A stretch of DNA of 64,000 nt. Source: Lindgomyces ingoldianus. Lineage: Eukaryota > Ascomycota > Dothideomycetes > Pleosporales > Lindgomycetaceae. A program made the translations under genes and the position numbers. The stretch lies in the NCBI RefSeq assembly GCF_010093535.1, contig NW_022985170.1, positions 132,990 through 196,989 of the forward strand. Direction: 5' to 3'. Positions 43,907 to 55,229 of the stretch are shown piece by piece. Positions within the stretch are counted from its first letter, which is position 1; every line of letters starts with the position of its first letter. A model generated the notes under the pieces. It was not told the DNA's origin, made no database searches, and saw only the letters and a list, made by a program, of their open reading frames with translations.

Positions 43907-45333
43907 ATGGGTTTCTTCAATCGCCGCTCGACACCCGTTGACGCCAACACAGCTACAGCAACTGGAATACCCCACGAAAAGCCAGGCATCTTCAGTCGGC
44001 GTCGTCATGATGCCGCTCCTGCTGCCAGTGGAACCCCGGCATGGAACTCTCGACCAACCTTCGGACAGTGGGTCAAGGCGACGGCGTTGGACATTGTGAC
44101 TATGGCTGTGATGGGCGCCATTGGGCTGGGTGTCTACATGGCAGATCCGGCGCCGAGCAGGAGTTTCCCGGGTATGTATCCTTATGTAAAAGGCTTAGGC
44201 TTCTGGGGAACAGATGCTGACTGAGCGCAGTGAGTTTCCAGGACGGCGAGATCATCTACCCCGAATTCGCATACCCGCTTCGAAACGAGATCGTCCCAAT
44301 CTGGGCCGCTGCTCTCATGGCATCTCTCATTCCAATTGCGGTTTTCTTGATCTGCCAGATTCGAGTTCGTAGCTTCTGGGATGTCAATAATGCTACCATT
44401 GGGTTGCTCTACGCCTTGATTACGGCTGCCGTCTTTCAAGTCTTCATTAAATGGCTTATTGGAGGTACATATGGCCCCTCCGTCCTAACTTCTCCTATCT
44501 CCTAGGTACTAACACTGAACTCTAGGCCTCCGTCCCCACTTCCTAACCGTCTGCCAACCTGACATTCCCACCACCGGTCTCCAACATGGCAACGGCTTCC
44601 GACAAATAATGTACGACCGCTCCATCTGCACGGGCGACCGCAAGAAAATAAACGACTCCCTAGAATCCATGCCCTCAGGCCACACTACTGCCGCCTTCGC
44701 CGGTTTCGTCTTCCTTTACCTCTACCTCAACGCTAAGCTCAAAGTCTTCGCAAACTACCATCCTGCTATGTGGAAACTCATCGCCATCTATGCACCAATT
44801 TTGGGAGCTTGTTTGATTGGAGGTGCACTCACTATTGACGAGTTTCATAATTGGTATGATATTCTAGCGGGTGCGGTTATTGGAACCTTGATGGCTTTTA
44901 GTGCGTATAGGATGGTGTATGCGAGTGTTTGGGACTTTAGGTGTAAGTCTTCCTCCCGAATTTCCTCTCCCCCTTTTACGCACCGACATATCAAGCCAAG
45001 TTAAAAAGCTAATTAAACGGTTTAACAGTCAATCACATCCCCCTCCTTCGCCACACCCCTTTTATCTACGGCGCTGGTCCCTCCACCCTCGACGGCTTTC
45101 ATGACGCGACCTTCACCCGTAAAGCCGGCTGGGGCACACACGACGGCAGTGCGTGGGCTGGCGCACCCTTTGATGCCGCTGATGGTCCGCGAGGCACGAT
45201 GGGTCAAGCGGCGGGTGTCCACGGTGCGAGGAATGGACATGGTACAAATGGAGGCATTGTTGGTAACGGGGGAAGGCATTCGATTGAGAGGAGGCCGGTT
45301 AACGGGAGTAGGTATGGTGAGCATATGGTTTAA
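43907..45333 (+). CDS. PAP2-family lipid phosphate phosphatase (DPP1/LPP1 type)
   Basis: Exons 43907-44171, 44231-44464, 44526-44942 and 45029-45333; 406 aa with about six membrane helices. Lipid phosphatases of this family remove phosphate from diacylglycerol pyrophosphate or phosphatidate. Seen: motif 1 as KWLIGGLRP across the second join (K-x6-RP), motif 2 MPSGHTTAA, motif 3 IDEFHNWYD with the nucleophilic His and its Asp. The SR pair that normally starts motif 3 is replaced (ALTIDEFH), while the His and Asp remain. After the last helix a hydrophilic Gly/Arg/His-rich tail of about 100 residues follows. The last join (44942|45029) reads WDFRFNHIPLL. Membrane location probably ER or vacuole; exact substrate unknown. 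Confidence 0.9.
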
Positions 45334-45755
45334 GTGGTGAAGTGAGATACGGTAGTGAGATAAGGTAATGAGTGGAGTGTGATCTCAGAGATGAAGGGCT
45401 TGTGAAGGCAGCAGGTAATTTTCGGCGGCTCATATGATATACTTGTCTCTAGTTCTAATGGAAACGAATGAGTCGAGACGGATGAACAGGACTAATCCCC
45501 TGAATACAAGCGAGGCATTACGGGAGGGATGGTGGTACCACTGTACATTAGCTATGACACTCCCGACTTTGCTTTTCATAGTAGTTGATAAACAAGCACA
45601 TCGATGAAACTTCAAACTCTACAACCGCAGATGATTCAGCTTTGTCATGCACAATCGAATAGGTAAATACGTAAGTTGGCAAAGTAAATAATATACACAC
45701 CATATACACACTACGCACCTACTATACGTCCATCCATCTACCTCATTGCATTCCC
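45334..45755. other. Intergenic region between convergent genes
   Basis: Shared 3' flanks of the PAP2 gene and the putative mitochondrial protein gene; nothing else seen. Confidence 0.6.
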
Positions 45756-48311
45756 CTACCAAAGAAACTCCGTCCCACACATCCTCACCTCCTCCACATC
45801 CTTCCAGCTCGTATACTTCGGATGCGGCAAAACCCTCCTATCCCAAATCCTCGCAAACCTCTTCGCCGCATCCTGATCCGTAAACTCAATCACCCAACGA
45901 TTATACAACCTCCCTGTGGCCATTTGATTATGACTCCTTTCCTCTGCACCGCGTATCATGGCATCCATCATTACGTTGTCGGACGCTGGCGCATCCACAA
46001 CCCCTACGGCATTATTAATTGAAGCTAGAGGTGGGAGTTGGGAAGGGCTTTTTTTGACGTGAACGACATTGCGTAGATGATGGATTCCCGCTTCGCCGTT
46101 GTAGAAAGGCCAGCGGATGCCACGGTCGTAGGCCTCGCGGCTGAAGATGTGGAAGAGGTCGCGGACTGTGGGTTCGTAGCCGGACATCCAGAATAGCACT
46201 TTCGAGATCTCCTGGCCGTTTTCGTCGGTGTTGGGGACGATGGGTTTGTAGCCTTCTTGTTCGATTAGTTCCCGGAGAAAGGGACGGTAGGGTTGCATGA
46301 CCATGTTTAAACTTAGTTTTAGGGTTGCTGGGGCAAGAAGGTACGAGGAGAGTGCCGCGCTAATGTCTTCGCCATCTTCGAGGAAGCCTTGCGGCGGAGG
46401 GATTGCGGAGAATATGGAAGTGGATTGGTGGAGGCCGGCGAGCTTGTGGAGGCGTGCGGCGTTATTTTGGTAGGCTAGAGCGGATTCGGGGCTCTTAAAG
46501 AGGAGGAAATAGAACGGCAGGCGTTCGAGTGTTAGAGGATCTCGCCCTGGTATTATCTTGTGGAATTCCCCGTCTCTCACCCAGCTCTGGATGTGCTTTC
46601 CTTTGGGTATTAAACGGCGGAAGTCGGACTCGGTGAGCCCGGTGCTGCAGTGGTTTAATCGTAATACCGTGGTGAACTCTGCGCGGCTTTGGAAACGTTT
46701 TATCATGCGCTCGCGTTGTGATTCTCGGGGCGTGAAGTACTCTTTGCGGACTATAGACCCTTCATCATCAGGAAGGTCAAGTTTGGGATAGGTCTTTTGT
46801 GGAACAGCTAGGTAGTGTGGCTGAATGGGCGTGCTAGCTTCGGGGAAGAGTTCTTCGAGTAGGGATTGCTCGTCATGCGGCTTTTCGGTTGACAGAGTGG
46901 ACTCTGGTGTTCCACTCAATTGTTTGCGTGGCGCATTGACTGAGAATGGGGCTTTGTGTGAGTCCTCCGTCTGAATATTCGAGTTGCTTGCCCGCGAGCT
47001 CTCATAGGTGGTGGATGTTTCGCCTTTGATGACATGTCCTGCTTGTGCTACAGGCCTTGGTTGAGTGGGCAGATATTGAGGGTGCATCCGCATATCACTG
47101 CTTTCCTTCGAAGCCACTTTCGAATCTCCCCTGCTTCCCTCCAGACTCGATCCAGCAATTACATTAATATCTGAGCGAATGAAAGCAATCTCATCACCTA
47201 TTTTCTTCAATTGCTTGTTCACTCGTTTCATCATTTGAACCCGATCCCGACGCGTCTTTCTCCGTCTCGGCCTCTCAGGCTCGGTGTCACTTTTCGTCTC
47301 CTTGCCGATTTTTTCATCGTCAGAATGTGAATGGAAATCACCAACGAGCACATGTCCTTGAGATTTCGAAGCCTGGAATGCAGTCTTGTCCTCCACCATC
47401 TGGGCTTCCTTTCCCCCCTCGACACATAGTCTTTTTTGACGGCCTGAAGTTCTAACCTGACCGGTCGGGGTCTCTATTCTATGCTGTTTAGGCTTCGATG
47501 ACGTTTCTGCTGAGTTCGAGGATTGTGTGCTTGGCGATGCACCCTCCTGCCGGGGTGTGCTTTCTGCTCGCGATTGTCTTTCCTTGCGCCCAACAGCAGC
47601 TTCCTCTATCTGCTCTGAGGACTGGAAAGCGCTTGGCACGATTTCCCCCGCAGGATTCTGAGCTTTATGGTGATATTCTGGTTTCAATGACGGCTTATTT
47701 TGACCAGAGGCGATGTTGTTCGCGATCACAGTCCGGACAATTTGCTCCCTTCCCCTCCTCCGAGCCTCGTTGTCATGTCTCAGTTTTGGGGACAGCGAAG
47801 GGGCCAGCTGATTTGTCGATGGTGAGGGGGGCAACTTAACGGCCAATTCCTTCCGCAATTGCAGAACTTCATGCTTCAGATGCTGCATTTCTGTTCTTGC
47901 ACCCGTGGCTGTGCCTTTGAAAGTAGCGAATTTAACGATTCGCAATGCTGGAGGGCGAGTAGGCTGGGATGTCCCTTCCTCAATGCCCGCGGGCGAGGGA
48001 GTCTTCGGTGCATTCTGTATGCGCGTGGGCTGCGGTTGCTTTAGAAGTGCCGAGCCGCTGTTTGGCTGGGGAGACGCTTCGTTGGCGCTTGTTGGCGAGG
48101 GGGAAGGCGAGGCATTCTGAATTGGCCTTGGAATCTTACCGAATAATGAGGTCCACCAGAAGGATTTCGTGTTTGCACTGGCTTTTTGTGGATTGCCATC
48201 TTGGGGAGGAGAGGACTTGTCGCGGGGGCCATCGGATGCCCAACGGATCTGGAGAGAGCTCCATGGGGAATGACATAGCCGCAGAGATCGTGCAAGGCGC
48301 GGCGGTGGCAT
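45756..48311 (-). CDS. Unrecognised large protein, probably mitochondrial
   Basis: Single exon; the first ATG is at 48311 (851 aa; one codon upstream is TTG). I do not recognise a named family. The first 30 residues (MPPPRLARSLRLCHSPWSSLQIRWAS) are Arg/Ser-rich without acids, a good mitochondrial presequence. Residues about 30-330 are Pro/Ser/Gln-rich and disordered; about 345-395 is very basic then heptad-like (RRRKTRRDRVQMMKRVNKQLKKIGDEI), a possible coiled coil. From about residue 520 the sequence is ordered: REYFTPRESQRERMI, VLRLNHCSTGLTESDFRRLIPKGKHI...FYFLLFKSPESALAY (RRM-like spacing), SKVLFWMSGYEPTVRDLFHIF, and a C-terminal WVIEFTDQDAAKRFARIWDRRVLP. A mitochondrial RNA-binding role is inference only. 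Divergent from the AAA ATPase gene over about 220 bp. Confidence 0.75.
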   Translation of the reverse strand: MPPPRLARSLRLCHSPWSSLQIRWASDGPRDKSSPPQDGNPQKASANTKSFWWTSLFGKIPRPIQNASPSPSPTSANEASPQPNSGSALLKQPQPTRIQNAPKTPSPAGIEEGTSQPTRPPALRIVKFATFKGTATGARTEMQHLKHEVLQLRKELAVKLPPSPSTNQLAPSLSPKLRHDNEARRRGREQIVRTVIANNIASGQNKPSLKPEYHHKAQNPAGEIVPSAFQSSEQIEEAAVGRKERQSRAESTPRQEGASPSTQSSNSAETSSKPKQHRIETPTGQVRTSGRQKRLCVEGGKEAQMVEDKTAFQASKSQGHVLVGDFHSHSDDEKIGKETKSDTEPERPRRRKTRRDRVQMMKRVNKQLKKIGDEIAFIRSDINVIAGSSLEGSRGDSKVASKESSDMRMHPQYLPTQPRPVAQAGHVIKGETSTTYESSRASNSNIQTEDSHKAPFSVNAPRKQLSGTPESTLSTEKPHDEQSLLEELFPEASTPIQPHYLAVPQKTYPKLDLPDDEGSIVRKEYFTPRESQRERMIKRFQSRAEFTTVLRLNHCSTGLTESDFRRLIPKGKHIQSWVRDGEFHKIIPGRDPLTLERLPFYFLLFKSPESALAYQNNAARLHKLAGLHQSTSIFSAIPPPQGFLEDGEDISAALSSYLLAPATLKLSLNMVMQPYRPFLRELIEQEGYKPIVPNTDENGQEISKVLFWMSGYEPTVRDLFHIFSREAYDRGIRWPFYNGEAGIHHLRNVVHVKKSPSQLPPLASINNAVGVVDAPASDNVMMDAMIRGAEERSHNQMATGRLYNRWVIEFTDQDAAKRFARIWDRRVLPHPKYTSWKDVEEVRMCGTEFLW

Positions 48312-48534
48312 CAATTGATTCTCGTCGGTCGCATTTCAGGAGATAGAAGCTCTCCAAGTCGAGGAAAGTCGGACGGGGCCGAAAAACTCCAGAGTCGCGT
48401 ATTCTGCCCCCCTCCACCGCCTGCCGTTCTGATCACTTTGGTCAACCCTTTCTTGCGCAAAGCACATACTCCTTAACTCCTCGGCATATCTCAACCCCAG
48501 CCATGCAATGTCGGTGACAAACTGAGTCCAAAGC

Positions 48535-50883
48535 ATGGCTGCTCTTACGCCTTTCGTCTTGCGGCCGCTTGACCGCCGCAGCCCGGATTCTGCACTCAAA
48601 GACGCTTTCAGGGTCCATCTTTCGGCCAAAGACTTGCAGAGCCTCGGAATTGCTACCGGAGATCTCATTCGTTTGAGTACTTCAGGCGGAAAATCAGGAT
48701 TTGGTATTGCTTGGCTTGCACAGCAGACTAATCCAGGGAATAAATCCATCGCAAAAGTCACGGATCTATTAAGAGAAAAGTATGGTGCAATTGAGTTACA
48801 GGAACGCGCCTTCATTGAAAAGGTCCATCACGAGCAATGGAGGCCCCTCGCGTCCGTCGAAGTCTGCCTGACGGACTCTGCACAATCCCTTGGCAGCGGT
48901 GACTCCACCGAAGAACTCCTTTACTGGGTCCGATACGCTTTAGGTGGGGTAAGCCTGAGCACACCTCTGGAAAGGTACTCTTTTCTAACGATGGTGTTTA
49001 GCGGATCTCGAAATAATTACCCCTGGGGGCATGCTCGACGTGCAACAAAAAGGCCCCAAGCTCCGTCAGAAGAGTCCGAAATTACGTGCAACTGTTGAAA
49101 GTATTGAGCCACCACTGGATCCCAATGTCCCCTATTATTTTGATCCTATCAAGAGCCACGTCACTATCATGAATGCTCCTTCAAGTCGGGATTCGCCGAC
49201 GCTTTCAGACACTGTTCTTGAGATTAATAACAGTGGCATCGGAGGTCTATCCGCCCATATTGGAACAATCAACAAGTATCTTGCGATCCTGAGTGTCTCA
49301 GCCACGGCACTGACGGACTACCATCTGTTCGGGCCTACAGCAATACTCATTCACGGCGCTGAAGGCACTGGCAAGTCTCTGCTGTTGGAGAGATTGTCCG
49401 AATGTGCTTGGCGAGATGTCTTCAGGTTAGACGTGGACTGGCTAGCCTCAAACCCTAAGGCCCAGGTAAAAGAACTTTCTAAAGTCTTTGACAAGGCTCG
49501 TACTCTCGAGCCTAGCCTTATTCTCATGGATGACGTGGATAAGTTTCTTGGGAAGGCAGAGTCTCTAGTGAAAGTCCTGAGCACCGAGTTAAAGAAATTA
49601 GAAGGGACAAGGGTTGTTGTTGCGGCAGCTGCTCGAAGCGTGTACGACATTGATGCTAGTCTGCGAACAACGTCAGCTTTCAAGCTTGAACTAGAGATCT
49701 TTCCTCCTAGTGTGAAACAGAGAGAAGACATACTACGGCAGATTATAGGGCCGAATCGGATCGTCCCAAGCATCAACTTTACCTCCTTGGCAGAGCGAAT
49801 GCATGGATATGTCGGTCGCGATGTTCATAAGCTTTGTGGTCTGGCACGTAACCACCGTGTACAGACAATTCTCCAATCCCTGGAAGTTGAGAAAAGGTCG
49901 TCATTGGCAGAGATCCTTAGGGGCCAGGACTTCATTATGCAAGTTGATTTCGAAGCCGTGATAGATCAAGTACAGCCGACGGTTCTCAAAGACAGCGTTC
50001 TAGAAGTGCCTAAGGTCAGATGGACCGACATAGCTGGGTTGGACCATGTTCGTGAACTGCTCCAAGCTATCACAGTTCGGCCGTTCAAGGTAAATACTCT
50101 TCGGATGCTATATCACCATTCCATATTGACTGCGTTTAGTACCCTGATCTAGATACCAAGTTCGGTGGACCGCAATCACGCAAAGGCGTTCTGTTGTACG
50201 GACCCCCTGGTTGTGCAAAGACCTTAATTGCTCAAGCAGTCGCAACCGAGTCTAATCAAAATTTCCTGGCGGTCAAGGGATCGGAGCTTATTAAAATGTA
50301 TGTCGGAGAATCTGAGCGCGCAATACGAGACGTTTTTCGTCGAGCGCGCGCCGCCAAACCATGCATCATCTTCTTCGATGAAATTGACTCAATTGGAAAA
50401 TCGCGCGAGAAGTCCCAAGACAGCGGCCTGAATGTGGTTACGACATTGCTAAATGAGATGGACGGCATTGAGGCCTTGAAAGAAGTCCTCATCATCGGAG
50501 CAACGAACCGACCCGACATCCTTGATTCGGCACTTATCCGCACAGGCCGGTTCGACGCTCATATCCATATCGGGCTCCCAAACCAAGAGGCTCGAAGACA
50601 GATTTTCCAGATCCACACCAGGAAGAGGCCGCTTGCGGGGGATGTGGATCTAAACATCCTCGCTTCGAGAACGGAGGGAAGCAGCGGTGCTGACATCAAG
50701 GGCCTCTGTTCCATTGCAGTGGAAATGGCCATTTCTGATTACGAGAAGAGTCCAGAAAGTCAGCCTGAAATCCGAATGTGTCACTTTGAACGAGCCTTGG
50801 ACAAGCATGTCCCTCACACCGTTAAGGAGGAGGCAGCGAGATACAAGGGCTGGAGGCCCGGGAAATCGCTGTCCTCAGACTGA
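48535..50883 (+). CDS. Tandem AAA+ ATPase of AFG2/DRG1 type
   Basis: Three exons: 48535-48943, 49002-50089 and 50140-50883; 746 aa with an N-domain (1-150) and two AAA modules. D1 (about residues 225-400) has HGAEGTGKS as Walker A and LILMDDVDK as Walker B. D2 (about 470-700) has GPPGCAKTL, IIFFDEID, SRH residues ATNRPDILDSALIRTGRFD, and VKGSELIKMYVGESERAIRDVFRRAR. GPPGC(S/A)KT in D2 with this follow-on sequence is typical of AFG2/DRG1 (SPATA5), the ATPase releasing RLP24 from pre-60S particles; an AFG2-like paralogue is also possible. The first splice join is uncertain: the best donor (GTAAGC at 48949) breaks the frame, whereas GTGGGG at 48944 keeps it. Confidence 0.8.
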
Positions 50884-52008
50884 GGCACAGCTGATCGGTA
50901 GCATGCGATGGTTCGATGGCTCGAAAACTTGAAGCAAAGAGAGAACGTCAAGAAACAGTCGGAACCCTGCCGGAGGACAAGACATCAGCCGCATGAGGGT
51001 GCCCATGTCCAAGAATGTAAGTATGCGGAGACAAGATTAGCCGCCTGCTTTGTGCGAAGATTCTCGATGTCTTCTGGATCTCACCGGTCCATGCTGTCGA
51101 AAGGCTGAGGAAAGCTCCGAGGCACTCAGCACGGCGGATAATAAAATTGTGGTGGTAATTTTGGATATTTGCTCAGTGCGGCGTCTTACTGGCGTCCTGC
51201 GTTTCTTCCTTCATCTCCGATCGAACTGTGGGCCTCAGACGACACGACGCCATTCACGCGCGCTGTTGGCCAAGTGTCTCGTTTTCTGGGCCCGCATGAC
51301 AATCTGTAGCGCGGGCAAATCATGCTGTGGGCATCAGGTCCTTATGTTTGTGCGAGGCCACGACGGCTCAATTCATTTCAGCAGACGCAGCCAGTCCTGT
51401 CTCGCTATTAGTGTTGCTAGTAGTGTGGGCGCTTGGCATCAGAAAGCGAGATTGCGGGATGGGGCAGATTTTGAAACCGGGCTCCGTGCCCTCAGCCCAG
51501 CAGCACGCCGCTGCAGGAACAGCCGCTTATCCCAGGCCTGTTTGTTGCACCTCACGATGTCAGAACGCTTCGAGACATCAGTTCCCGCATCAGCTATCAT
51601 GGATCTGCCTGTTGCAAGCCTGGCTGTTCCGCCAATCTGCGTGCGCCTTCCCTTCTCGCCCATGTCGTTCTGCATCCTCCCCTCACCCCACCCTCTCGGC
51701 GCACTCCAATCTCGTGCCAATCTGTCCCTGACAGCCATTGACGCTGTAGGGGGCTTAGTTTCCGCTGATGGCGAATTCTCTTTCTTCTGTCGTCGTTTGC
51801 CGGCGGGCCGTTGCTACGGAACATTTCCCTACCTCTTCAACCACTCTCTTTTTCTCCCAACCTTACACTACTTTCCAACTTGTTGGCTCTCCGGAGAGCT
51901 GTCCACTCCTTAGTACCCACACCTTGCCTTTCTTGTCGCTCCTTCATCGAGTACATTATTTATAACCTGATACCATCTGACCGCTACTAGCGCTCCATTG
52001 AAACCGCC
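50884..52008. other. Intergenic region with long non-family ORF
   Basis: Contains a 287-codon frame (51050-51913, plus) with biased Cys/Ser/Leu content, no recognisable domain and competing frames on both strands. The last 300 bp are pyrimidine-rich as in a 5' leader, so I read it as promoter/leader of the next gene. Confidence 0.5.
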
Positions 52009-53985
52009 ATGGCCAGGATGCTAGGAAGATCGAAGTCGTTGCGGATGCTCAGAGGTTTTCAAAAAGAATCCCACCAACAGGACAATGGCCGCTCTACGCC
52101 ACCAGACGCCAGTATTCAAATCGAGGTCGATAGATTAAAGGCCGCAACACCTGTTACAAGAGCAAATAGTCGGTCTGCAACCCCCGACTTATCCCAACGA
52201 CCGAGGACGTCAGGTGGGCCAGGAGACCGCGGCAAGTTGTTCCACAAAAAAGTCACCCCCGTCACCCTTGGTTCCGAGGATCAAACCTACAATTTTCCCT
52301 TTCCTTCTCCAACCAAATCCACCACAGTTCTCTATACCGCAGAGGTTCATGAAGATCGCGAAGGAGTCATTGGCATCGCTCTGGGAAGTCCGACTATGGC
52401 ATCACACTGGAACAGCAACCCGCAGGATACCTATCTCTTTACCAATACTCCAGGAACAATCACACACATATCTTCTCACAACACTTTCGCGGAACCCGTA
52501 GAAAGCAAGCAAGAGGTATCGAAACCAAAGATCAGCCGATGGAAATCATTTTTTGGGAAGAAGAGCCAGGCTTCACAGCAGCAGCAGCAGCCATTCTACA
52601 AGCTACAACCATCGCCTGAACGTGCCGACAGTCACCATGATGAGGAGCCTTTAGACGCACACGCACTAGTGCAAGACGAATCTCGATCAGCATCTCCAGC
52701 GGTTTTCAGGCCAGATATCCGGCAGTCGCGTTCGGTCCTTAAGGGCCAAGTACCTTCGTTCCCAGATAGACCACGTGCAAGGACTCTTGCAGAGAATCCA
52801 CTGGGCAAGCCGAAAGTTCCACTTCTAAGATCCGCTTCAAGCCCCAAGCCTCCGCCAAAGGATGACTGGAACAATTCGCCAACTGTACCCCATGTGGTGG
52901 TATCTGGTAGTTCCCAACATGTCTCGCATTATCCCTCGGCTCGGGCGAATGGTGACAAACCTCTTTTGGATATCGATATTCCTAGAATTGAGATGGAAAG
53001 GTACAGCGTCATGTTCGGCAGCCTTCTTCAACCAAGTCGCTCTTCCAATCTTCTGGTGCGACGCCAAGGGAACTCAGAGAAGCTGAAACCGTTGAACGAG
53101 CTATCTATGAAGGTGTGTTATTACAAATATGTCTCTTCTGCAACTTTTGCCTAATAAGCCTGACAGAAAGATGAAGATGGGTCCCGAAATGGATTACTGA
53201 AACCTCAGCGAAGGGCGACCTCACCGTCTTTCCCCAAATCTCCTACTGTCTCTTTATCATTATTCCCTCAGCCCGCGGGAGGCCACACTGGTAAAACACC
53301 ATCCCCGCGAGCAGTTTCCGTTCACAGGCCTAGACCCTTGCAGCGATCCAGGACGGCACCTGCGAGTTCCCCTCATCGGCAAAATTTCCCCGCTACTCCA
53401 AGGTCATCTGATGATGGCGGAAAAGGAGCGTTTCACGAGCAAAAGCCTGAAAGTGGCGATACAGGGATGAAGACGCAGCTACTGACTCCCACTCCGTCAA
53501 GTCGGCACAGCTTCGATTCCGACACGGAGGAAGTGACGTTTGTGGTTGGCCGCGCCCCAGTCGTGGGCCCATGGAAGCCACAGGTGGAGGAGCCTGAGTG
53601 GGAAATCATCTCGAAGCCTTCCATACGGAAGAATCCTGCGTCTCAGGATGCCCCGTCTTCTGCACCTCCAGAATCATTACGTGCAGATAACAAATTAAAA
53701 ACACAAATCATCGAGGTCAGCCCCAGGTTGACTGACACTGCTCCGCAAAATAGCTCTCAAGCTACCATCGGGTTGGCGAGGCAAGTTTCGGTGTCACGTA
53801 CGGCGGGATTCCAGCGAGCGGAGTTGCTGAAACCAGTACTTGTGAAAGCGGCAACGGACAGCTCCTCCCTATCGCCATCTAGTACGACGAGCTCAGAGCG
53901 TCTGGTGGACAGGAAACCCCTTACACCGACCCTGGTCGAATTGAAAAACCGCAAAAGTCAGAGGGTCCAGTTGGTGGATGCGTAG
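52009..53985 (+). CDS. Disordered fungus-specific protein of unknown function
   Basis: Exons 52009-53112 and 53167-53985, joined at ELSMK|KDEDGSRN; 640 aa. Not recognised as a named family. Start MARMLGRSKSLRMLRGFQ is basic and amphipathic. A short ordered block lies near residues 75-150 (VTPVTLGSEDQTYNFPFPSPTKSTTVLYTAEV). A second conserved-looking motif is ISRWKSFFGKKSQ (about 178-190), a basic/aromatic patch typical of short interaction motifs. A third, SLLDIDIPRIEMERYSVMFGSLL-like stretch near 325-348 with EMERYSVMF is a segment seen in many fungal disordered proteins. The rest is Ser/Pro-rich with many SP/TP sites, suggesting phosphorylation. The C-terminal half includes EPEWEIISKPS. No function assigned. 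Confidence 0.75.
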
Positions 53986-55229
53986 TTTGCACATCCACGA
54001 GGTTGTTCGTTTATACCCACATTCACCAAATGCGTTTGGCGTTCATGCAGGAAATTGAAGGGTCCATTCTTATGAAGTTTAGAGGTTAGGTTCGGTTTGG
54101 ATGGTTGGTCGAGGGTTTTGGATGAACGTGAACTATCCTTGGTCGCGTGGCGCGCATTTTCCTGATACGTTTGGAGTCCCAGGTTGCAAGGCGAACGATG
54201 CCAGACGCGAGGGGTTTTGGGTTCGGATAGGATACTCGGATTCGCGATTTTGACGATGGAATCCGCAGGGCGGACAGAGAATAGGAGATACCACATTCTT
54301 TCTGAATATCAATTTTTAATTGTCAATGGCGTCTTCAAGTGCCGTTGTTTTGGAATTTCTGTTATGTACTTGGCGTTCGTTGACCGTTTAGAGATGCACA
54401 TTTAAGCTCAGTTGACGTTTGTAACTTAGGAGAAGCTTGAGCCAGGTCAGGGCAAACCGTCACACTATCATTCAGATACATGACGAGGAAACTCTCTTTT
54501 CGTGCGGGTGGCTTGTGGAGGCTTCACGGTAAGGTTGATATTCCGCCAACCCGCCTCTAGCGAATGTGGATGCCTGAGGCTTCAAGGCGGGACCGTGCCT
54601 GATGGTCCCAACCCATCACATGCAACAGGATATCCTACCTTCAATATCCGAAACACAATCTCAAAGCTCAATATTAATTGCGTAGAACCAGGGACTTACG
54701 CCCTCCTTAGCTGAAATCAGTGTCTTCGTATGACGCTTGCAGATGAAGATGCACAAGATCGATAAAGAGCACAGCTGCCAAGCGACTGCGGTCCTCGAGT
54801 TCGAAGTGACAGCTGCCCCCAACATGCACACAGCCCTCCTAGCATCAAGCCACACTCGCTGTGATTGGAAAATGGGGGGCGATAGCTCTCCCAACTGCAG
54901 CACAGTCGAGAACGGATACTGTCGCCTGCTGGCTGGCAGACCTCAAGGCTAACCGCAATGTTATGCCCGGTGTGCGGTGTTACAGAAGCACCTGGGCAGT
55001 TGAACAGTGAGGCTGAGTACTTGCGCTCCGATATTGCTCACCTGCTTTCCAATCAGTTGTCCTTCTCCCTTCCTTCTCTCCTGCCTTGTTCGTGCTGTCT
55101 TCTCCCTTCACTCCGAACCTGTCTTTCAGGTAGATGCTGAGGGACCACTGTGGTGCCGCTAGACTCTACGCCTAGTACCAAGTTTATCCTACATTTTTGA
55201 GCTAGGTTTCTGTCTACCCAACAGGCATC
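53986..55229. other. Intergenic region
   Basis: About 1.2 kb; no gene, RNA or repeat supported. Several overlapping sub-80-codon frames only. Confidence 0.55.

Noticed and set aside
51050..51913. 287-codon plus-strand ORF in a gene-free stretch
   Set aside because: No recognisable domain, odd Cys/Ser content, competing frames on both strands, and it overlaps a pyrimidine-rich leader of the next gene.
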